Origin: Enterococcus aquimarinus
GTDB lineage: Bacteria; Bacillota; Bacilli; Lactobacillales; Enterococcaceae
Length of the DNA: 64,000 nt
Direction: 5' to 3'
NCBI RefSeq assembly: GCF_001885765.1
Contig: NZ_JXKD01000007.1
Coordinates: forward strand, 39,000-102,999
The notes beneath the pieces are model-generated. The model saw only the letters and a program-made list of their open reading frames with translations, did no database searches and was not told where the DNA came from. A program made the position numbers and the translations under genes. Below, piece by piece: positions 8,684-17,783 of this stretch. Position 1 is the stretch's first letter. Every line of letters begins with the position of its first letter.

Positions 8684-8698
8684 GAAAAAGAAGCTAAA

Positions 8699-8713
8699 AA
8701 GAGAGCGTTTTCT
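8699..8713. promoter_or_regulatory. Candidate cre site (CcpA)
   Basis: The 15-mer AAGAGAGCGTTTTCT matches the loose catabolite-responsive-element pattern WTGNAANCGNNNNCW at all but two positions. It lies 40 bp upstream of the fucA -10, a sensible place for carbon catabolite repression of a fucose operon. It is judged by eye only. Confidence 0.4.
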
Positions 8714-8752
8714 ATTCTTTTGTTCAAGCAGTCTTTTACGCTAGAAAATAAG

Positions 8753-8758
8753 TATAAT
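8753..8758 (+). promoter_or_regulatory. -10 element of the fucAKI promoter
   Basis: A consensus TATAAT lies 38 bp before the fucA start. No good -35 sits 16-18 bp upstream, so the promoter may need activation or be intrinsically weak. Confidence 0.5.
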
Positions 8759-8796
8759 AAACACAGATAGAATCAGAATACTGGAGGAATCAATCA

Positions 8797-9483
8797 ATGA
8801 ATGAACAGTTAATTAGAGAAAAAATCTGCGATGTTTGTAATAAAATGTGGCAATTAGGATGGGTAGCCGCGAATGATGGGAATGTTTCAGTAAAATTAGA
8901 TAAAAATACATTCTTATGTACACCAACAGGAGTTAGTAAAAGTTTTATTACTCCTGATAAGTTAATTAAAATTGATCAAAACGCCAATATTATTGAGGCC
9001 CAAGGGGATTACCGTCCGTCAAGTGAAATTAAAATGCATCTACGGGTCTATCAAGAAAGACCTGATGTTGGGGCTGTCGTTCATGCACACCCACCGGTAG
9101 CAACTGGTTTTGCGTTAGCGCATGTGCCGCTTGATAGCTATTCACTAATTGAAAATGCCATTGTGATTGGTTCCGTCCCGATTACTCCCTTTGGCGTTCC
9201 CTCAACGAATGAAGTACCAGAAGCAATTGCGCCTTATCTAGCAGAACATGACGTGTTATTATTAGAATATCATGGTGCTCTCGCGGTTGGTTCAGATATT
9301 ATTACGGCTTTTTATCGGATGGAATCATTGGAGCTCGTCGCTAAAACGACTTTCTATGCTCGCATGTTACTAGGTGGAAAACAAGAAGAAGAAATTCCGC
9401 GTGAAAAATTAGAAACGTTATTTGAAATGCGTAAAAATTATGGGGTTACCGGCAAACATCCAGGGTACAAAAAATATAGCTAA
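8797..9483 (+). CDS. fucA: L-fuculose-phosphate aldolase (class II)
   Basis: This 228-residue class II aldolase splits L-fuculose-1-phosphate into dihydroxyacetone phosphate and L-lactaldehyde. Zinc ligands are visible: His96 and His98 in VHAHPP and His159 in EYHGAL. The catalytic acid is Glu77 in SSEIKMH. The phosphate-binding NDGNVS and TPTGVSK segments are present. Its length is close to the 215 residues of E. coli FucA. GGAGGA precedes the ATG. It is the first gene of fucA-fucK-fucI, which fits fucose better than rhamnose because fucI is specific. The lactaldehyde dehydrogenase or reductase gene is not in the window. Confidence 0.92.
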   Translation: MNEQLIREKICDVCNKMWQLGWVAANDGNVSVKLDKNTFLCTPTGVSKSFITPDKLIKIDQNANIIEAQGDYRPSSEIKMHLRVYQERPDVGAVVHAHPPVATGFALAHVPLDSYSLIENAIVIGSVPITPFGVPSTNEVPEAIAPYLAEHDVLLLEYHGALAVGSDIITAFYRMESLELVAKTTFYARMLLGGKQEEEIPREKLETLFEMRKNYGVTGKHPGYKKYS

Positions 9484-9506
9484 GCAAACAAAGGACGGGA
9501 AAAGTG

Positions 9507-10970
9507 ATGCAAAAAAATGTATTAGCCTTTGATTTTGGCGCTTCTTCTGGTCGAGTGATTGTTGGGAAATATTACCACGGGAAACTTGAACTAGAAGAAG
9601 TTCATCGTTTCCCTAACTATCCTGTGGAAGAAGAGGGAGGCTTGTATTGGGACATTGATTATTTGTTCCAACAAGTCATCAAAGGCATTGAAGTCGCAAC
9701 AAATAACTATCCAATCGACAGTCTAGGCATCGATACTTGGGGTGTTGACTTTGGTTTATTAGATAAAGAGGGTCAATTGCTAAAAAAACCAAGGAACTAT
9801 CGCGATCCACGAACAAAAGACATTTTGGCCAAGGTGAATCCAATCTTGCCTTTAGAAGAAATTTATCAACAAACAGGAAATCAATTGATGGAGATCAATA
9901 CCTTATTTCAACTCTTAGCGATAAAATGGCAAGATCCGGAACTTTTCAAAAAAGCAGATCAGTTATTAATGATGCCCGATTTATTAAATTATTTATTAAC
10001 CGGTAAAAAAGTAGCAGAAAGAAGTATTGCTTCAACGGCTCAGTTAGTTAATCCTCATTCAAAGGAGTGGGATGAAACGTTATTACACACGTTTGATTTG
10101 CCAAAGAAACTCTTCCCAACACTCGTTGAAGCAGGAAATTCTTTAGGATATATCAAACCAGCACTTGGGTTACCTAAAATCAAAGTCTTCAATATCTGTG
10201 AACATGATACAGCCAGTGCCGTCGTTAGTGTGCCAAGTAATCAACGATTTTTGTTTGTTTCTTGTGGGACTTGGTCATTAGTCGGAACAGAATTGCCAGC
10301 GCCGATTATCAACAACAAAGCGTTTCATTACAATTTGACGAATGAAAGCGGAATCAACGGATCGACTCGTTTTCTGAAAAATTGTACGGGTCTTTGGATT
10401 ATTCAAGAAGTGAAACGGAATTTTGAAGCATTAGGACGAACGTATTCTTTTGCAGAAATGACGGATCAGGCCAATAAAGCAAAGCCGTTCCAATGTCTGA
10501 TTGACACGGATGATGCGATTTTTGTAGCACCTGGGAATATGATTCGTCGCATTCAAGAGTATGCAAAAGAAACACAACAATCAATTCCTGAAACAGACGG
10601 GGAGATTGCTCGTTGTGTGTATGAAAGTCTCGCCATGAAATATAAATATACTTTCTTAGAAATTACCGATGCTGTTGGTGCCGAGTTTGACACCGTAAAT
10701 ATTGTCGGTGGCGGTTCGCAAGCGGCAATCCTTTGCCAAATGGTAGCAGATGCCTCCAACATGCGTGTTTGCGCAGGACCAGTTGAAGCGACAGCAATTG
10801 GCAACGTCGCCGTTCAATTAATGGCACAAGGTGTCTTTGAGGATTTGACTGCTGTACGTGAATGGGTCAAAGAGGTTGCTGAAGTCAAATACTACTATCC
10901 TACGCTAAATAATCGCGAGTGGGATCGTCAGTTTTCGCGTTATCAAAAAATAATGAATATGAAAAAATAA
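9507..10970 (+). CDS. fucK: L-fuculokinase / rhamnulokinase-type FGGY kinase
   Basis: This is a 487-residue FGGY carbohydrate kinase with the N-terminal ATPase motif FDFGASSGR, the GIDTWGVDFG substrate-domain segment, and the C-terminal adenosine-binding IVGGGSQA. Sequence style (YPVEEEGGLYWDID, RNYRDPRT) is closer to RhaB-type rhamnulokinases than to E. coli FucK, a common situation in lactic acid bacteria. Between fucA and fucI it should phosphorylate L-fuculose at O1. GTG at 9504 and ATG at 9507 are both possible starts; the nearby AAGGA at 9491-9495 does not decide between them. Confidence 0.88.
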   Translation: MQKNVLAFDFGASSGRVIVGKYYHGKLELEEVHRFPNYPVEEEGGLYWDIDYLFQQVIKGIEVATNNYPIDSLGIDTWGVDFGLLDKEGQLLKKPRNYRDPRTKDILAKVNPILPLEEIYQQTGNQLMEINTLFQLLAIKWQDPELFKKADQLLMMPDLLNYLLTGKKVAERSIASTAQLVNPHSKEWDETLLHTFDLPKKLFPTLVEAGNSLGYIKPALGLPKIKVFNICEHDTASAVVSVPSNQRFLFVSCGTWSLVGTELPAPIINNKAFHYNLTNESGINGSTRFLKNCTGLWIIQEVKRNFEALGRTYSFAEMTDQANKAKPFQCLIDTDDAIFVAPGNMIRRIQEYAKETQQSIPETDGEIARCVYESLAMKYKYTFLEITDAVGAEFDTVNIVGGGSQAAILCQMVADASNMRVCAGPVEATAIGNVAVQLMAQGVFEDLTAVREWVKEVAEVKYYYPTLNNREWDRQFSRYQKIMNMKK

Positions 10971-10984
10971 AGGAGTAATGACGA

Positions 10985-12769
10985 ATGAAAAATTATCCAA
11001 AAATTGGGATTCGACCAACGATCGATGGCCGTCAAGGTGGCGTCCGTGAGTCTTTAGAAGAAAAAACAATGGCGATGGCGCACGCGGCCAAAGAACTGAT
11101 TGAACGTTCCTTGCGTTATGCTGATGGCACACCTGTGCAATGTGTGGTTGCCGAGCGAACGATTGGTGGCCGGGGAGATGCCGGAATCGTGGCGGAACAA
11201 TTTAGTCGTGAAAATATTGTCGCAACGTTATCGGTGACGCCAAGTTGGTGTTATGGAACCGAAACAATGGATTTAGCCTCAGATACCATTAAAGCGATAT
11301 GGGGATTTAATGGCACGCAGCGTCCAGGTGCTGTTTATTTAGCAGCAGCGATGGCCGGTTATGCACAAAAAGGACTTCCAGCTTTTAAAATCTATGCACA
11401 CGATGTACAGGATTTAGAGGATCACTCCATTCCAACAGATGTGGCGGAAAAGATTTTATCATTTGCACGTGGGGCATTTGCAGTCGGACAAATGAAAGGA
11501 AAATCGTATGTAAATATTGGTTCTTCTTGTATGGGGATTGCAGGATCACAAGTCGACGATTCTTTCTTTGGTAAGTATTTAGGGATGCCCGTGGAATATG
11601 TTGACATGACAGAAATCTTGCGTCGGATGACGTTAGGAATTTATGATGAAGCTGAGTACAAGAAAGCTTATACGTGGATTCAAGAAAAATGTCAAGAAGG
11701 GATTGATATTAACGTTGGCAAAGAATACCCTGAAGTGATTACGAAATCCAAAGTCGTCCCAGCTGATCAAGATTGGGATTTTATCGCCAAACAAGCAGTG
11801 ATTATCCGTGATATTTTATTTGGTAATGAACAATTAGCTGAAATTGGTTGGAAAGAAGAAGCTCGGGGACGCCATGCCATTGCGGGTGGATTCCAAGGTC
11901 AACGTCAATGGACAGACTGGTTGCCAAATGGGGATTTTACAGAAGCAATCATGGCTTCAACCTTTGACTGGAATGGACCGCGACCCGTTACGGCTTTTGC
12001 AACGGAAAATGATACTCTAAATGCGGTTGCCATGTTATTTGGGACCCTTGTAACCAATAAAGCACCGATTTTCTCTGATGTTCGGACGTATTGGAGTCCA
12101 GAAGCGGTTGAAAATGTGACGGGTAAAACATTAACTGGTAAAGCAGAAAATGGGATTTTACACCTGATCAACTCAGGTGCTTCCGCTTTAGATGGGAGTG
12201 CCGCAGCCAAAGATGAACATGGTAATGGCACAATGAAAGAGTTTTGGAATATGACGGATGAAGATGTGGAGGCATGTTTAGCAGCAACGGACTGGTGTCG
12301 TGCTAACTACGAGTACTTCCGTGGTGGCGGGTATTCTTCGCACTTTAAGACGGCCGCTGAAATGCCGGTGACGGTTATTCGCTTAAATATGGTAGAAGGC
12401 GTCGGCCCGACCTTACAAATTGCGGAAGGACATACCGTTGTTCTAGAAGATGACGTGCATACTATTTTAGATGAAAGAACCGATAAAACGTGGCCAACAA
12501 CTTGGTTTGCACCAAACTTAGGTGAAGCCGGTTTTGAAACGGTTTATGACGTGATGAATGCTTGGGGATCCAATCACTGTGCAACCGTTCATGGTCATGT
12601 CGGGAATGATCTCATTACGCTCGCAAGTATGTTACGAATTCCAGTGGCGTTACATAACGTGCCTCGTGAACGAATTTTCCGTCCGCATGCTTTTAGTGGC
12701 TTTGGGACGAAAGATTTAGAAGGTGCGGATTTTAAAGCATGTGAACATTTCGGTCCGCTCTATCAATAA
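10985..12769 (+). CDS. fucI: L-fucose isomerase
   Basis: This 594-residue protein is almost the exact length of E. coli FucI (591). It converts L-fucose to L-fuculose in the cytoplasm with Mn2+. Family-typical segments are GFQGQRQWTDW, the FATENDTLNA motif carrying the catalytic Glu, the SDVRTYWSP motif carrying the catalytic Asp, and the His-rich NHCATVHGHVG near the C-terminus. AAGGAG at 10970-10975 fixes the ATG at 10985. It is the last gene of the fuc operon and is followed by a terminator. A fucose permease and mutarotase are absent nearby, so intracellular fucose released by the GH151-like enzyme is a plausible source. Confidence 0.96.
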   Translation: MKNYPKIGIRPTIDGRQGGVRESLEEKTMAMAHAAKELIERSLRYADGTPVQCVVAERTIGGRGDAGIVAEQFSRENIVATLSVTPSWCYGTETMDLASDTIKAIWGFNGTQRPGAVYLAAAMAGYAQKGLPAFKIYAHDVQDLEDHSIPTDVAEKILSFARGAFAVGQMKGKSYVNIGSSCMGIAGSQVDDSFFGKYLGMPVEYVDMTEILRRMTLGIYDEAEYKKAYTWIQEKCQEGIDINVGKEYPEVITKSKVVPADQDWDFIAKQAVIIRDILFGNEQLAEIGWKEEARGRHAIAGGFQGQRQWTDWLPNGDFTEAIMASTFDWNGPRPVTAFATENDTLNAVAMLFGTLVTNKAPIFSDVRTYWSPEAVENVTGKTLTGKAENGILHLINSGASALDGSAAAKDEHGNGTMKEFWNMTDEDVEACLAATDWCRANYEYFRGGGYSSHFKTAAEMPVTVIRLNMVEGVGPTLQIAEGHTVVLEDDVHTILDERTDKTWPTTWFAPNLGEAGFETVYDVMNAWGSNHCATVHGHVGNDLITLASMLRIPVALHNVPRERIFRPHAFSGFGTKDLEGADFKACEHFGPLYQ

Positions 12770-12786
12770 ATAGTCAATTTTAAGTT

Positions 12787-12819
12787 AAAAGGAGTACTCC
12801 TAGCGAATACTCCTTTTTT
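12787..12819 (+). terminator. Intrinsic terminator after fucI
   Basis: A stem with arms AAAAGGAGTA (12787-12796) and TACTCCTTTT, then a T run ending at 12819. It closes the fuc operon. Confidence 0.85.
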
Positions 12820-12892
12820 GTTGTATTTTGATCATTAAGTGATCCTCAAATACGGTATAATGAATAACATATTCAAAAGGAGGGATGATACG

Positions 12893-13963
12893 ATGTTAAA
12901 GGCACAGCCGTTAAGAAAAGGCGATAAAGTAGCAATTGTGAGTTTATCGAGTGGTACTTTAGGCGAATCGTTTTGTGCACACAATCTCGAAATTGGGACG
13001 AAGCGCTTAGAAGAAATGGGGCTGATTCCGATTTTTATGCCACATGCACTAAAAGGGATGGACTATGTAGCCAGTCATCCAGAAAAAAGAGCAGCCGATT
13101 TGAAAGAGGCGTTTTCTAATCCAGAAATGAAAGGCATCATTTGTGCGATTGGGGGCGATGATACGTATCGAACAATTCCTTACTTATTAGACGATCCGGA
13201 TTTTATATTAAGTGTTAAACAACAGCCAAAACTTTTTACCGGTTACTCCGATACAACGGTGAATCATTTGATGTTTTATCGACTCGGACTGACGACTTTT
13301 TACGGGCCATCGTTTTTAACCGATCTCGCTGATATCGGGCCTCAGATGTTACCGTATACGAAAGAACAATTTTTACGTTATTTAGGCCAAGGAACCACCG
13401 AAGACACACGTGGTAGTTCTATTTGGTATGAAGAACGACACGATTTTTCAGCCGCAGCTATCGGAGAAAAACGAATCGCTCATCAAGAAACGAATGGACC
13501 AATCTGGTTACAAGGCCAACCATCCATCACGGGAGTCCTACTTGGTGGCTGTTTGGAAAGTCTGTATGATTTAGTAGCGGGGAAGCGCTATTCGGATGAA
13601 CAAACCATCAATGAGCGTTACCAGTTATTCCCAACAAAAGATGAATGGGCTGGGAAAATCGTCTTTTTAGAAACGTCAGAAGAAAGACCCACACCAGCAC
13701 TATTTAAGGAGATGCTCTTCGCGTTAAAAACACACCACGTTTTTGAAAAAGCTGCTGGATTAATTGTCGGAAAACCGCAAAATGAAGTGTATTGGACAGA
13801 GTATCAAGACATTTTAATCGACGTCATTGACGATGCGACGTTCCCCATTTTATACAATCTAAATTTTGGTCATGCGTACCCACGGATGATTTTGCCTTAT
13901 GGCGTCGAAGTGACGATTCAAGAGGATGGTCGAATGGTCTTTCACGAAAATTGGTTTGCTTAG
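12893..13963 (+). CDS. S66 family peptidase (LD-carboxypeptidase / MccF-like)
   Basis: This 356-residue serine peptidase is of family S66. Expected catalytic-triad segments are visible: Ser in GYSDTTVNH, Glu in LETSEE, and His in NFGHAYPR near the C-terminus, along with the GGDDTYR oxyanion-region motif. Family members either remove D-Ala from peptidoglycan tetrapeptides (LdcA) or detoxify microcin C-like peptides (MccF); the length and the GGCLESL segment lean to the MccF-like branch. AAGGAGGG places the start at ATG 12893, although the frame is open further upstream. It stands alone between two terminators, and its real substrate is not predictable. Confidence 0.88.
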   Translation: MLKAQPLRKGDKVAIVSLSSGTLGESFCAHNLEIGTKRLEEMGLIPIFMPHALKGMDYVASHPEKRAADLKEAFSNPEMKGIICAIGGDDTYRTIPYLLDDPDFILSVKQQPKLFTGYSDTTVNHLMFYRLGLTTFYGPSFLTDLADIGPQMLPYTKEQFLRYLGQGTTEDTRGSSIWYEERHDFSAAAIGEKRIAHQETNGPIWLQGQPSITGVLLGGCLESLYDLVAGKRYSDEQTINERYQLFPTKDEWAGKIVFLETSEERPTPALFKEMLFALKTHHVFEKAAGLIVGKPQNEVYWTEYQDILIDVIDDATFPILYNLNFGHAYPRMILPYGVEVTIQEDGRMVFHENWFA

Positions 13964-13966
13964 AAC

Positions 13967-14004
13967 AAATAAAAAGAGATGCTATTTAGCATCTCTTTTT
14001 ATTT
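13967..14004. terminator. Bidirectional terminator
   Basis: A hairpin with core AGAGATGCTA and TAGCATCTCT and AT-rich flanks lies between the S66 peptidase and the convergent lipoprotein gene. Confidence 0.88.
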
Positions 14005-14011
14005 GGAATGA

Positions 14012-14590
14012 TTATTCAGCAACAGTGATTTCGCCAGTTACGGTTGCACCTTTGCCATCTTTATCTAAATCAGCAGACTCTTTGTATTCTTCTTTAGTGA
14101 AAGTGATGTTTCCATCAACTTTTGTACCGATTAAAGAAAAACCGTTTGCGTTCACTTCGATATCGCCTTTGATTGTTCCGTAGAAGACAGTGAAGTTTTC
14201 AGAGTTTACGATTACTTTTGGAGCAGTTAATGTGAAGTTTTCTAAAATGTTAAATTTGTCATCTTGAGTGTGTAATGCTAATTTACGATAAATGGCTGCT
14301 GAAGCATCATCTTTATCGTGGAATTCGCCATCAACGACTAAATCTTGATCAAACGTTAAATCAGCAGTTGCTGCCGCAATCCAAGTACCGTCTGCTGATA
14401 AAGCATTCGCGATTACTTCAGGACTGTCGCTAATTGATGCGGAAGTCACAACATCTTCAGTCGTGCTTGCAACAGATGACTCAGGTGTTGAAGTGCTTGA
14501 TTCAGTAGCGTTATCTGAACTACATGCTGCTAATAGTCCACCACTTAATAATACAGTTGTTGCAAGTGTTGCAAATTTCAATGATTTCAT
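14012..14590 (-). CDS. Secreted lipoprotein of unknown function
   Basis: This is a 192-residue predicted lipoprotein. The start at ATG 14590 follows a GGGGGA site. The signal peptide has the lipobox LAAC near residue 23, followed by a Ser/Thr/Glu-rich linker to about residue 50. The rest is a compact domain whose last 80 residues look like short repeating beta strands (alternating VIVN, FTVFYG, IEVNANG, NITFT), possibly a small beta-helix. No catalytic motif is recognised. It is transcribed alone from a 295-bp upstream gap and should be anchored on the outer face of the membrane. Confidence 0.8.
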   Translation of the reverse strand: MKSLKFATLATTVLLSGGLLAACSSDNATESSTSTPESSVASTTEDVVTSASISDSPEVIANALSADGTWIAAATADLTFDQDLVVDGEFHDKDDASAAIYRKLALHTQDDKFNILENFTLTAPKVIVNSENFTVFYGTIKGDIEVNANGFSLIGTKVDGNITFTKEEYKESADLDKDGKGATVTGEITVAE

Positions 14591-14885
14591 AATAAATCCC
14601 CCACAGTTCTTTTGTTTTTTTACCTCACTCATTCACAAACATTCGTTAAAATGAGTCGTGCAAAGAGAATTGAACACTCTTTACAGTATTTATTCTACAC
14701 ACAAAAGGTGAAAATGTCTAATGAATTAAGAGAATTTAAGTAAAAACTATCATTTCATGAATCGACAAGATGTGGAAGTTACCGTCATTTTTCGTGAAGT
14801 TTCCTTAGTCGCTTTTTTATTATATAATAAGAAAAACAGAAGGACATAACTGTTGTATTAATGAAGTAGAAAAGAGGAAGTTTAG

Positions 14886-15905
14886 ATGAAATTCGCCTTG
14901 GTTAGCGCATGGCATGTTCACACGCATAAATTTATGCAAAAAGCTATAGCAAAAGATGCTGAATGTTTGTATGTTTGGGATATTGAAAAAGAACGCGGAG
15001 AACAGTTCGCCCAACAGTATGGGGGACGTTATGAAGCTGATTACCAAAAAATTTTGCAAGATCCTTGCGTCGAAGCAGTGGTCATTGAAGCGCCCACCTC
15101 GATGCACAAAGAACTGATTCTTCTTGCCGCGCAATCCCGTAAACATATCTTTAGTGAAAAACCGCTAGCGTTGACAACGGCTGATTGTATAGAGATTCAA
15201 GAGGCGGTGGAAAAAAATGGTGTAAAGTTTGTGCTTTCGCTAGAAGCGTTGGCACATCCCGTTTATCAAAACATTGGGAGCCTTTTGAAAGAAGGAGTTA
15301 TCGGGGATGTGACTTCGATTTATTTTCGGCGGTCACATGGAGCAGTTGTCCATCAGCATTTACCAAAATATTGGTTTGATACGGAACAAACAGGCGGGGG
15401 CGTTACACTTGATTTGGGGTGCCATGGCTTGACACTGTTGCCATATTTTGCTGGGGAACCTAAAAATATAACGTGTGTAATGAATGAATTGTATCATAGT
15501 GGAATCGATGAACACTCGAGTACGGTCATTGAATTTGAATCAGGTGTGATTGCAACGATGCACGTGTCAATGATCGGTACGTCATTAGACAATTATTTGG
15601 AACTAGTGGGGACGCAAGGCATCATCCAAGTCATTGGTAACGAATATGAAGAGCAATTTGTCTTTTTACAAAGTAATCAAAGAACAGGATATGAGAAAAA
15701 ATGCTTGCTTCCACTAGAAGAAGTACGTGAAGAGAATCCTTATCCGATTGAACGTTTTATTGACCTGGTCGATCATTCGCTCGAACGGACGATCGCCGAT
15801 TACGATTTCACGGTAGCTAAACGAGTCACCCGTCTGATTGAGTGTGCGTACGCCTCTGCCAAAACGGGCCAGACGATTCGTTACAACACACCCCTAGCGA
15901 AATGA
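14886..15905 (+). CDS. Gfo/Idh/MocA family NAD(P)-dependent oxidoreductase
   Basis: This 339-residue protein has an N-terminal Rossmann fold (residues 1-120; the family signature EKPLA in FSEKPLALT) and a C-terminal GFO_IDH_MocA alpha/beta domain, with GGGVTLDLGCHGL carrying the usual Asp and His active-site positions. Such enzymes oxidise or reduce sugars, inositols or related carbonyls. AGAGGAAG precedes ATG 14886. It is monocistronic, with a terminator after it. The substrate cannot be told from sequence; nearness to the fucose genes is suggestive only. Confidence 0.88.
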   Translation: MKFALVSAWHVHTHKFMQKAIAKDAECLYVWDIEKERGEQFAQQYGGRYEADYQKILQDPCVEAVVIEAPTSMHKELILLAAQSRKHIFSEKPLALTTADCIEIQEAVEKNGVKFVLSLEALAHPVYQNIGSLLKEGVIGDVTSIYFRRSHGAVVHQHLPKYWFDTEQTGGGVTLDLGCHGLTLLPYFAGEPKNITCVMNELYHSGIDEHSSTVIEFESGVIATMHVSMIGTSLDNYLELVGTQGIIQVIGNEYEEQFVFLQSNQRTGYEKKCLLPLEEVREENPYPIERFIDLVDHSLERTIADYDFTVAKRVTRLIECAYASAKTGQTIRYNTPLAK

Positions 15906-15912
15906 AGGAACT

Positions 15913-15950
15913 AAAAAGGGTACGAGGATTTTGATCCGCGTACCCTTTTT
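15913..15950. terminator. Bidirectional terminator
   Basis: A perfect AAAAAGGGTACG / CGTACCCTTTTT stem with an inner GGAT/ATCC pairing serves both the oxidoreductase gene (+) and dapB (-). A second hairpin (TCATCATCC / GGATGATGA, 15953-15978) lies on the dapB side. Confidence 0.88.
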
Positions 15951-16015
15951 GATCATCATCCAAATGAACGGATGATGACTATTTCGAATGAAGCGCTAGT
16001 CTGACGCTTTTGTGA

Positions 16016-16780
16016 TCAAACAAGTGTTTCGCTTAATAACTCATTCATTGAATAAAAGCCTGCAGGTTGGACAACTAAAAATAAACCTGCTTTTAATGCA
16101 CCGTTAGCAAAAATCGTTCGCGATAATGCGGTATGTTTGAGTTCAATCAATTCGTCTTCCCCTGCGAAAATCACCGTATGTTCACCAGGGATCGAACCGC
16201 CACGAACGGCGTGAATCCCAATTTCACTCATCGCATTTTCATTTTCATTGCCTGTGCGACCGTGAATATAGTCTTTTTCGTGGGCTAAAACGTCATTGAT
16301 TGAATCGGCTAATAATAAGGCCGTTCCACTTGGAGCATCTTTTTTATTGCGATGATGCTTTTCGATTATTTCGATTTGAAAGTCTTCTTCTAAAATCGGT
16401 GCGATACTTTGTAACGCTTTGATCAGGGCATTTACCCCTAAAGACATATTGGCAGAGTAGAAAATAGGAATCTCTTTCCCGGCTTCTTTGATTCTAGCAA
16501 TTATTTCTACTGACAATCCGGTTGTCGCAATGACTACCGGTAATTGTTGCGATACACAATAATCGACCACTTGATTGGTCATGGAATGGTGTGAAAAATC
16601 AATCACTAAATCGATGTTTTCTTGAACGTCAGTCAGCTCTTGATAGATTGGAAAAGTGGTAGTTTCTCCGGGGTGTCGGTCAATTCCTGCAACTAATTCT
16701 AATTGTGGGTGTTGCTGGATCGCTGCTTTGACAACACGTCCCATTTGGCCGTTACAACCAATCAGCAAAACTTTTTTCAT
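16016..16780 (-). CDS. dapB: 4-hydroxy-tetrahydrodipicolinate reductase
   Basis: This 254-residue enzyme reduces the DapA product with NAD(P)H in diaminopimelate/lysine synthesis. The Rossmann loop GCNGQMGR (residues 9-15) and the catalytic and substrate motif EKHHRNKKDAPSGTA (His142, His143, Lys147) are intact. Length is typical. AGGAGG precedes the ATG. It lies 11 bp downstream of dapA on the same strand, so the two are one transcript. Confidence 0.97.
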   Translation of the reverse strand: MKKVLLIGCNGQMGRVVKAAIQQHPQLELVAGIDRHPGETTTFPIYQELTDVQENIDLVIDFSHHSMTNQVVDYCVSQQLPVVIATTGLSVEIIARIKEAGKEIPIFYSANMSLGVNALIKALQSIAPILEEDFQIEIIEKHHRNKKDAPSGTALLLADSINDVLAHEKDYIHGRTGNENENAMSEIGIHAVRGGSIPGEHTVIFAGEDELIELKHTALSRTIFANGALKAGLFLVVQPAGFYSMNELLSETLV

Positions 16781-16791
16781 GTCGTTTCCTC

Positions 16792-17673
16792 CTATAATAA
16801 GCCGTATGCGGTCATTTCTTTTTGAAGATTCGCCACGGTCTCATCTTCCGGTTGTCCTAGTGGCAAGCGGTAGTTTGTTTCAATTCCTTTTAATAAACCG
16901 ACTGCTTTTTTGACTGGTACTGGATTTACTTCGGAGAAAATCACCTGAATTAAGGGGATTTGGGCCAACTGAATTTCTTTGGCTGCCTCAAGCTCGCCGG
17001 CAAAATAATGATGAATCATTTGAGAAGTTTGTTTTGGCGCGATGTTACCGATCGTCGAAATCACACCACTCCCACCTACTGAAAGCATTGGTAAGACTTG
17101 GTCGTCGTTTCCAGAATACAAAGCAAAGTCTTCGTCTACAAGACGAGCCATCGCCACAATTTGGGAGATGTCGCCACTCGCTTCTTTAATCCCTTTAACA
17201 TTGGGAATTTTTTTAAGTTCGGTTACCATCTCTACGGTTAAATTGAGTGCCGTCCGCGATGGCACAGAATAAAGAATAACGGGTAAGTTCACTTGCGAGC
17301 AAATCGCTTCATAGTGGGCTACTAAGCTTTTCTTCGTTGCTTTATTATAATAAGGCGTCACAATTAATAAGCCGTCGACCCCTAATTTTTCAGCTTCAAC
17401 CGATAAAAAAATACCATGTTTCGTGTCGTTTGATCCCGTACCCGCGATTACTGGGATGCGTCCGTTGACTTGTTTGACCACGGTATCAATCACCGCTAAA
17501 TGTTCTTCATCCACTAAAGTTGAGGCTTCACCAGTTGTTCCGCAAGCAATAATCGCGTCACTTCCTTCTTGTACATGCCACTCAGCGAGTTCTTTTAATT
17601 GTTCGTAATCCACCGAACCGTCTTCTTTCATTGGAGTAATTAACGCTACTCCAGAACCTTTAAATATCGTCAA
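16792..17673 (-). CDS. dapA: 4-hydroxy-tetrahydrodipicolinate synthase
   Basis: This 293-residue class I aldolase condenses pyruvate with aspartate semialdehyde. The Schiff-base lysine is Lys163 (GIKEASGD), the catalytic Tyr is Tyr135 (LYSVPSR), Arg140 binds substrate, and GTTGEA carries the Thr-Thr pair. The start is a TTG at 17673, preceded by GAAGGGA; this gives the usual N-terminus TIFKGSGVALITP. It is the first gene of dapA-dapB, divergent from lysA. Confidence 0.97.
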   Translation of the reverse strand: MTIFKGSGVALITPMKEDGSVDYEQLKELAEWHVQEGSDAIIACGTTGEASTLVDEEHLAVIDTVVKQVNGRIPVIAGTGSNDTKHGIFLSVEAEKLGVDGLLIVTPYYNKATKKSLVAHYEAICSQVNLPVILYSVPSRTALNLTVEMVTELKKIPNVKGIKEASGDISQIVAMARLVDEDFALYSGNDDQVLPMLSVGGSGVISTIGNIAPKQTSQMIHHYFAGELEAAKEIQLAQIPLIQVIFSEVNPVPVKKAVGLLKGIETNYRLPLGQPEDETVANLQKEMTAYGLL

Positions 17674-17783
17674 AATTTACACGTCCCTTCAAATAAATAA
17701 AAAGTATCTTCTTCAAAAAAATATCGCAAAATACTTGATAAATGGAGCGATATAGCATAGATTATTAAAATGATAACGATAAT

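Noticed and set aside
11905..12231. Leftward 108-codon frame inside fucI
   Set aside because: It is a shadow of the fucI coding sequence with no binding site, and fucI is a certain gene.
14886..15905. Gfo/Idh oxidoreductase as L-fucose dehydrogenase of the fuc locus
   Set aside because: It is monocistronic and separated by two other units and several terminators; the isomerase-kinase-aldolase set needs no dehydrogenase.
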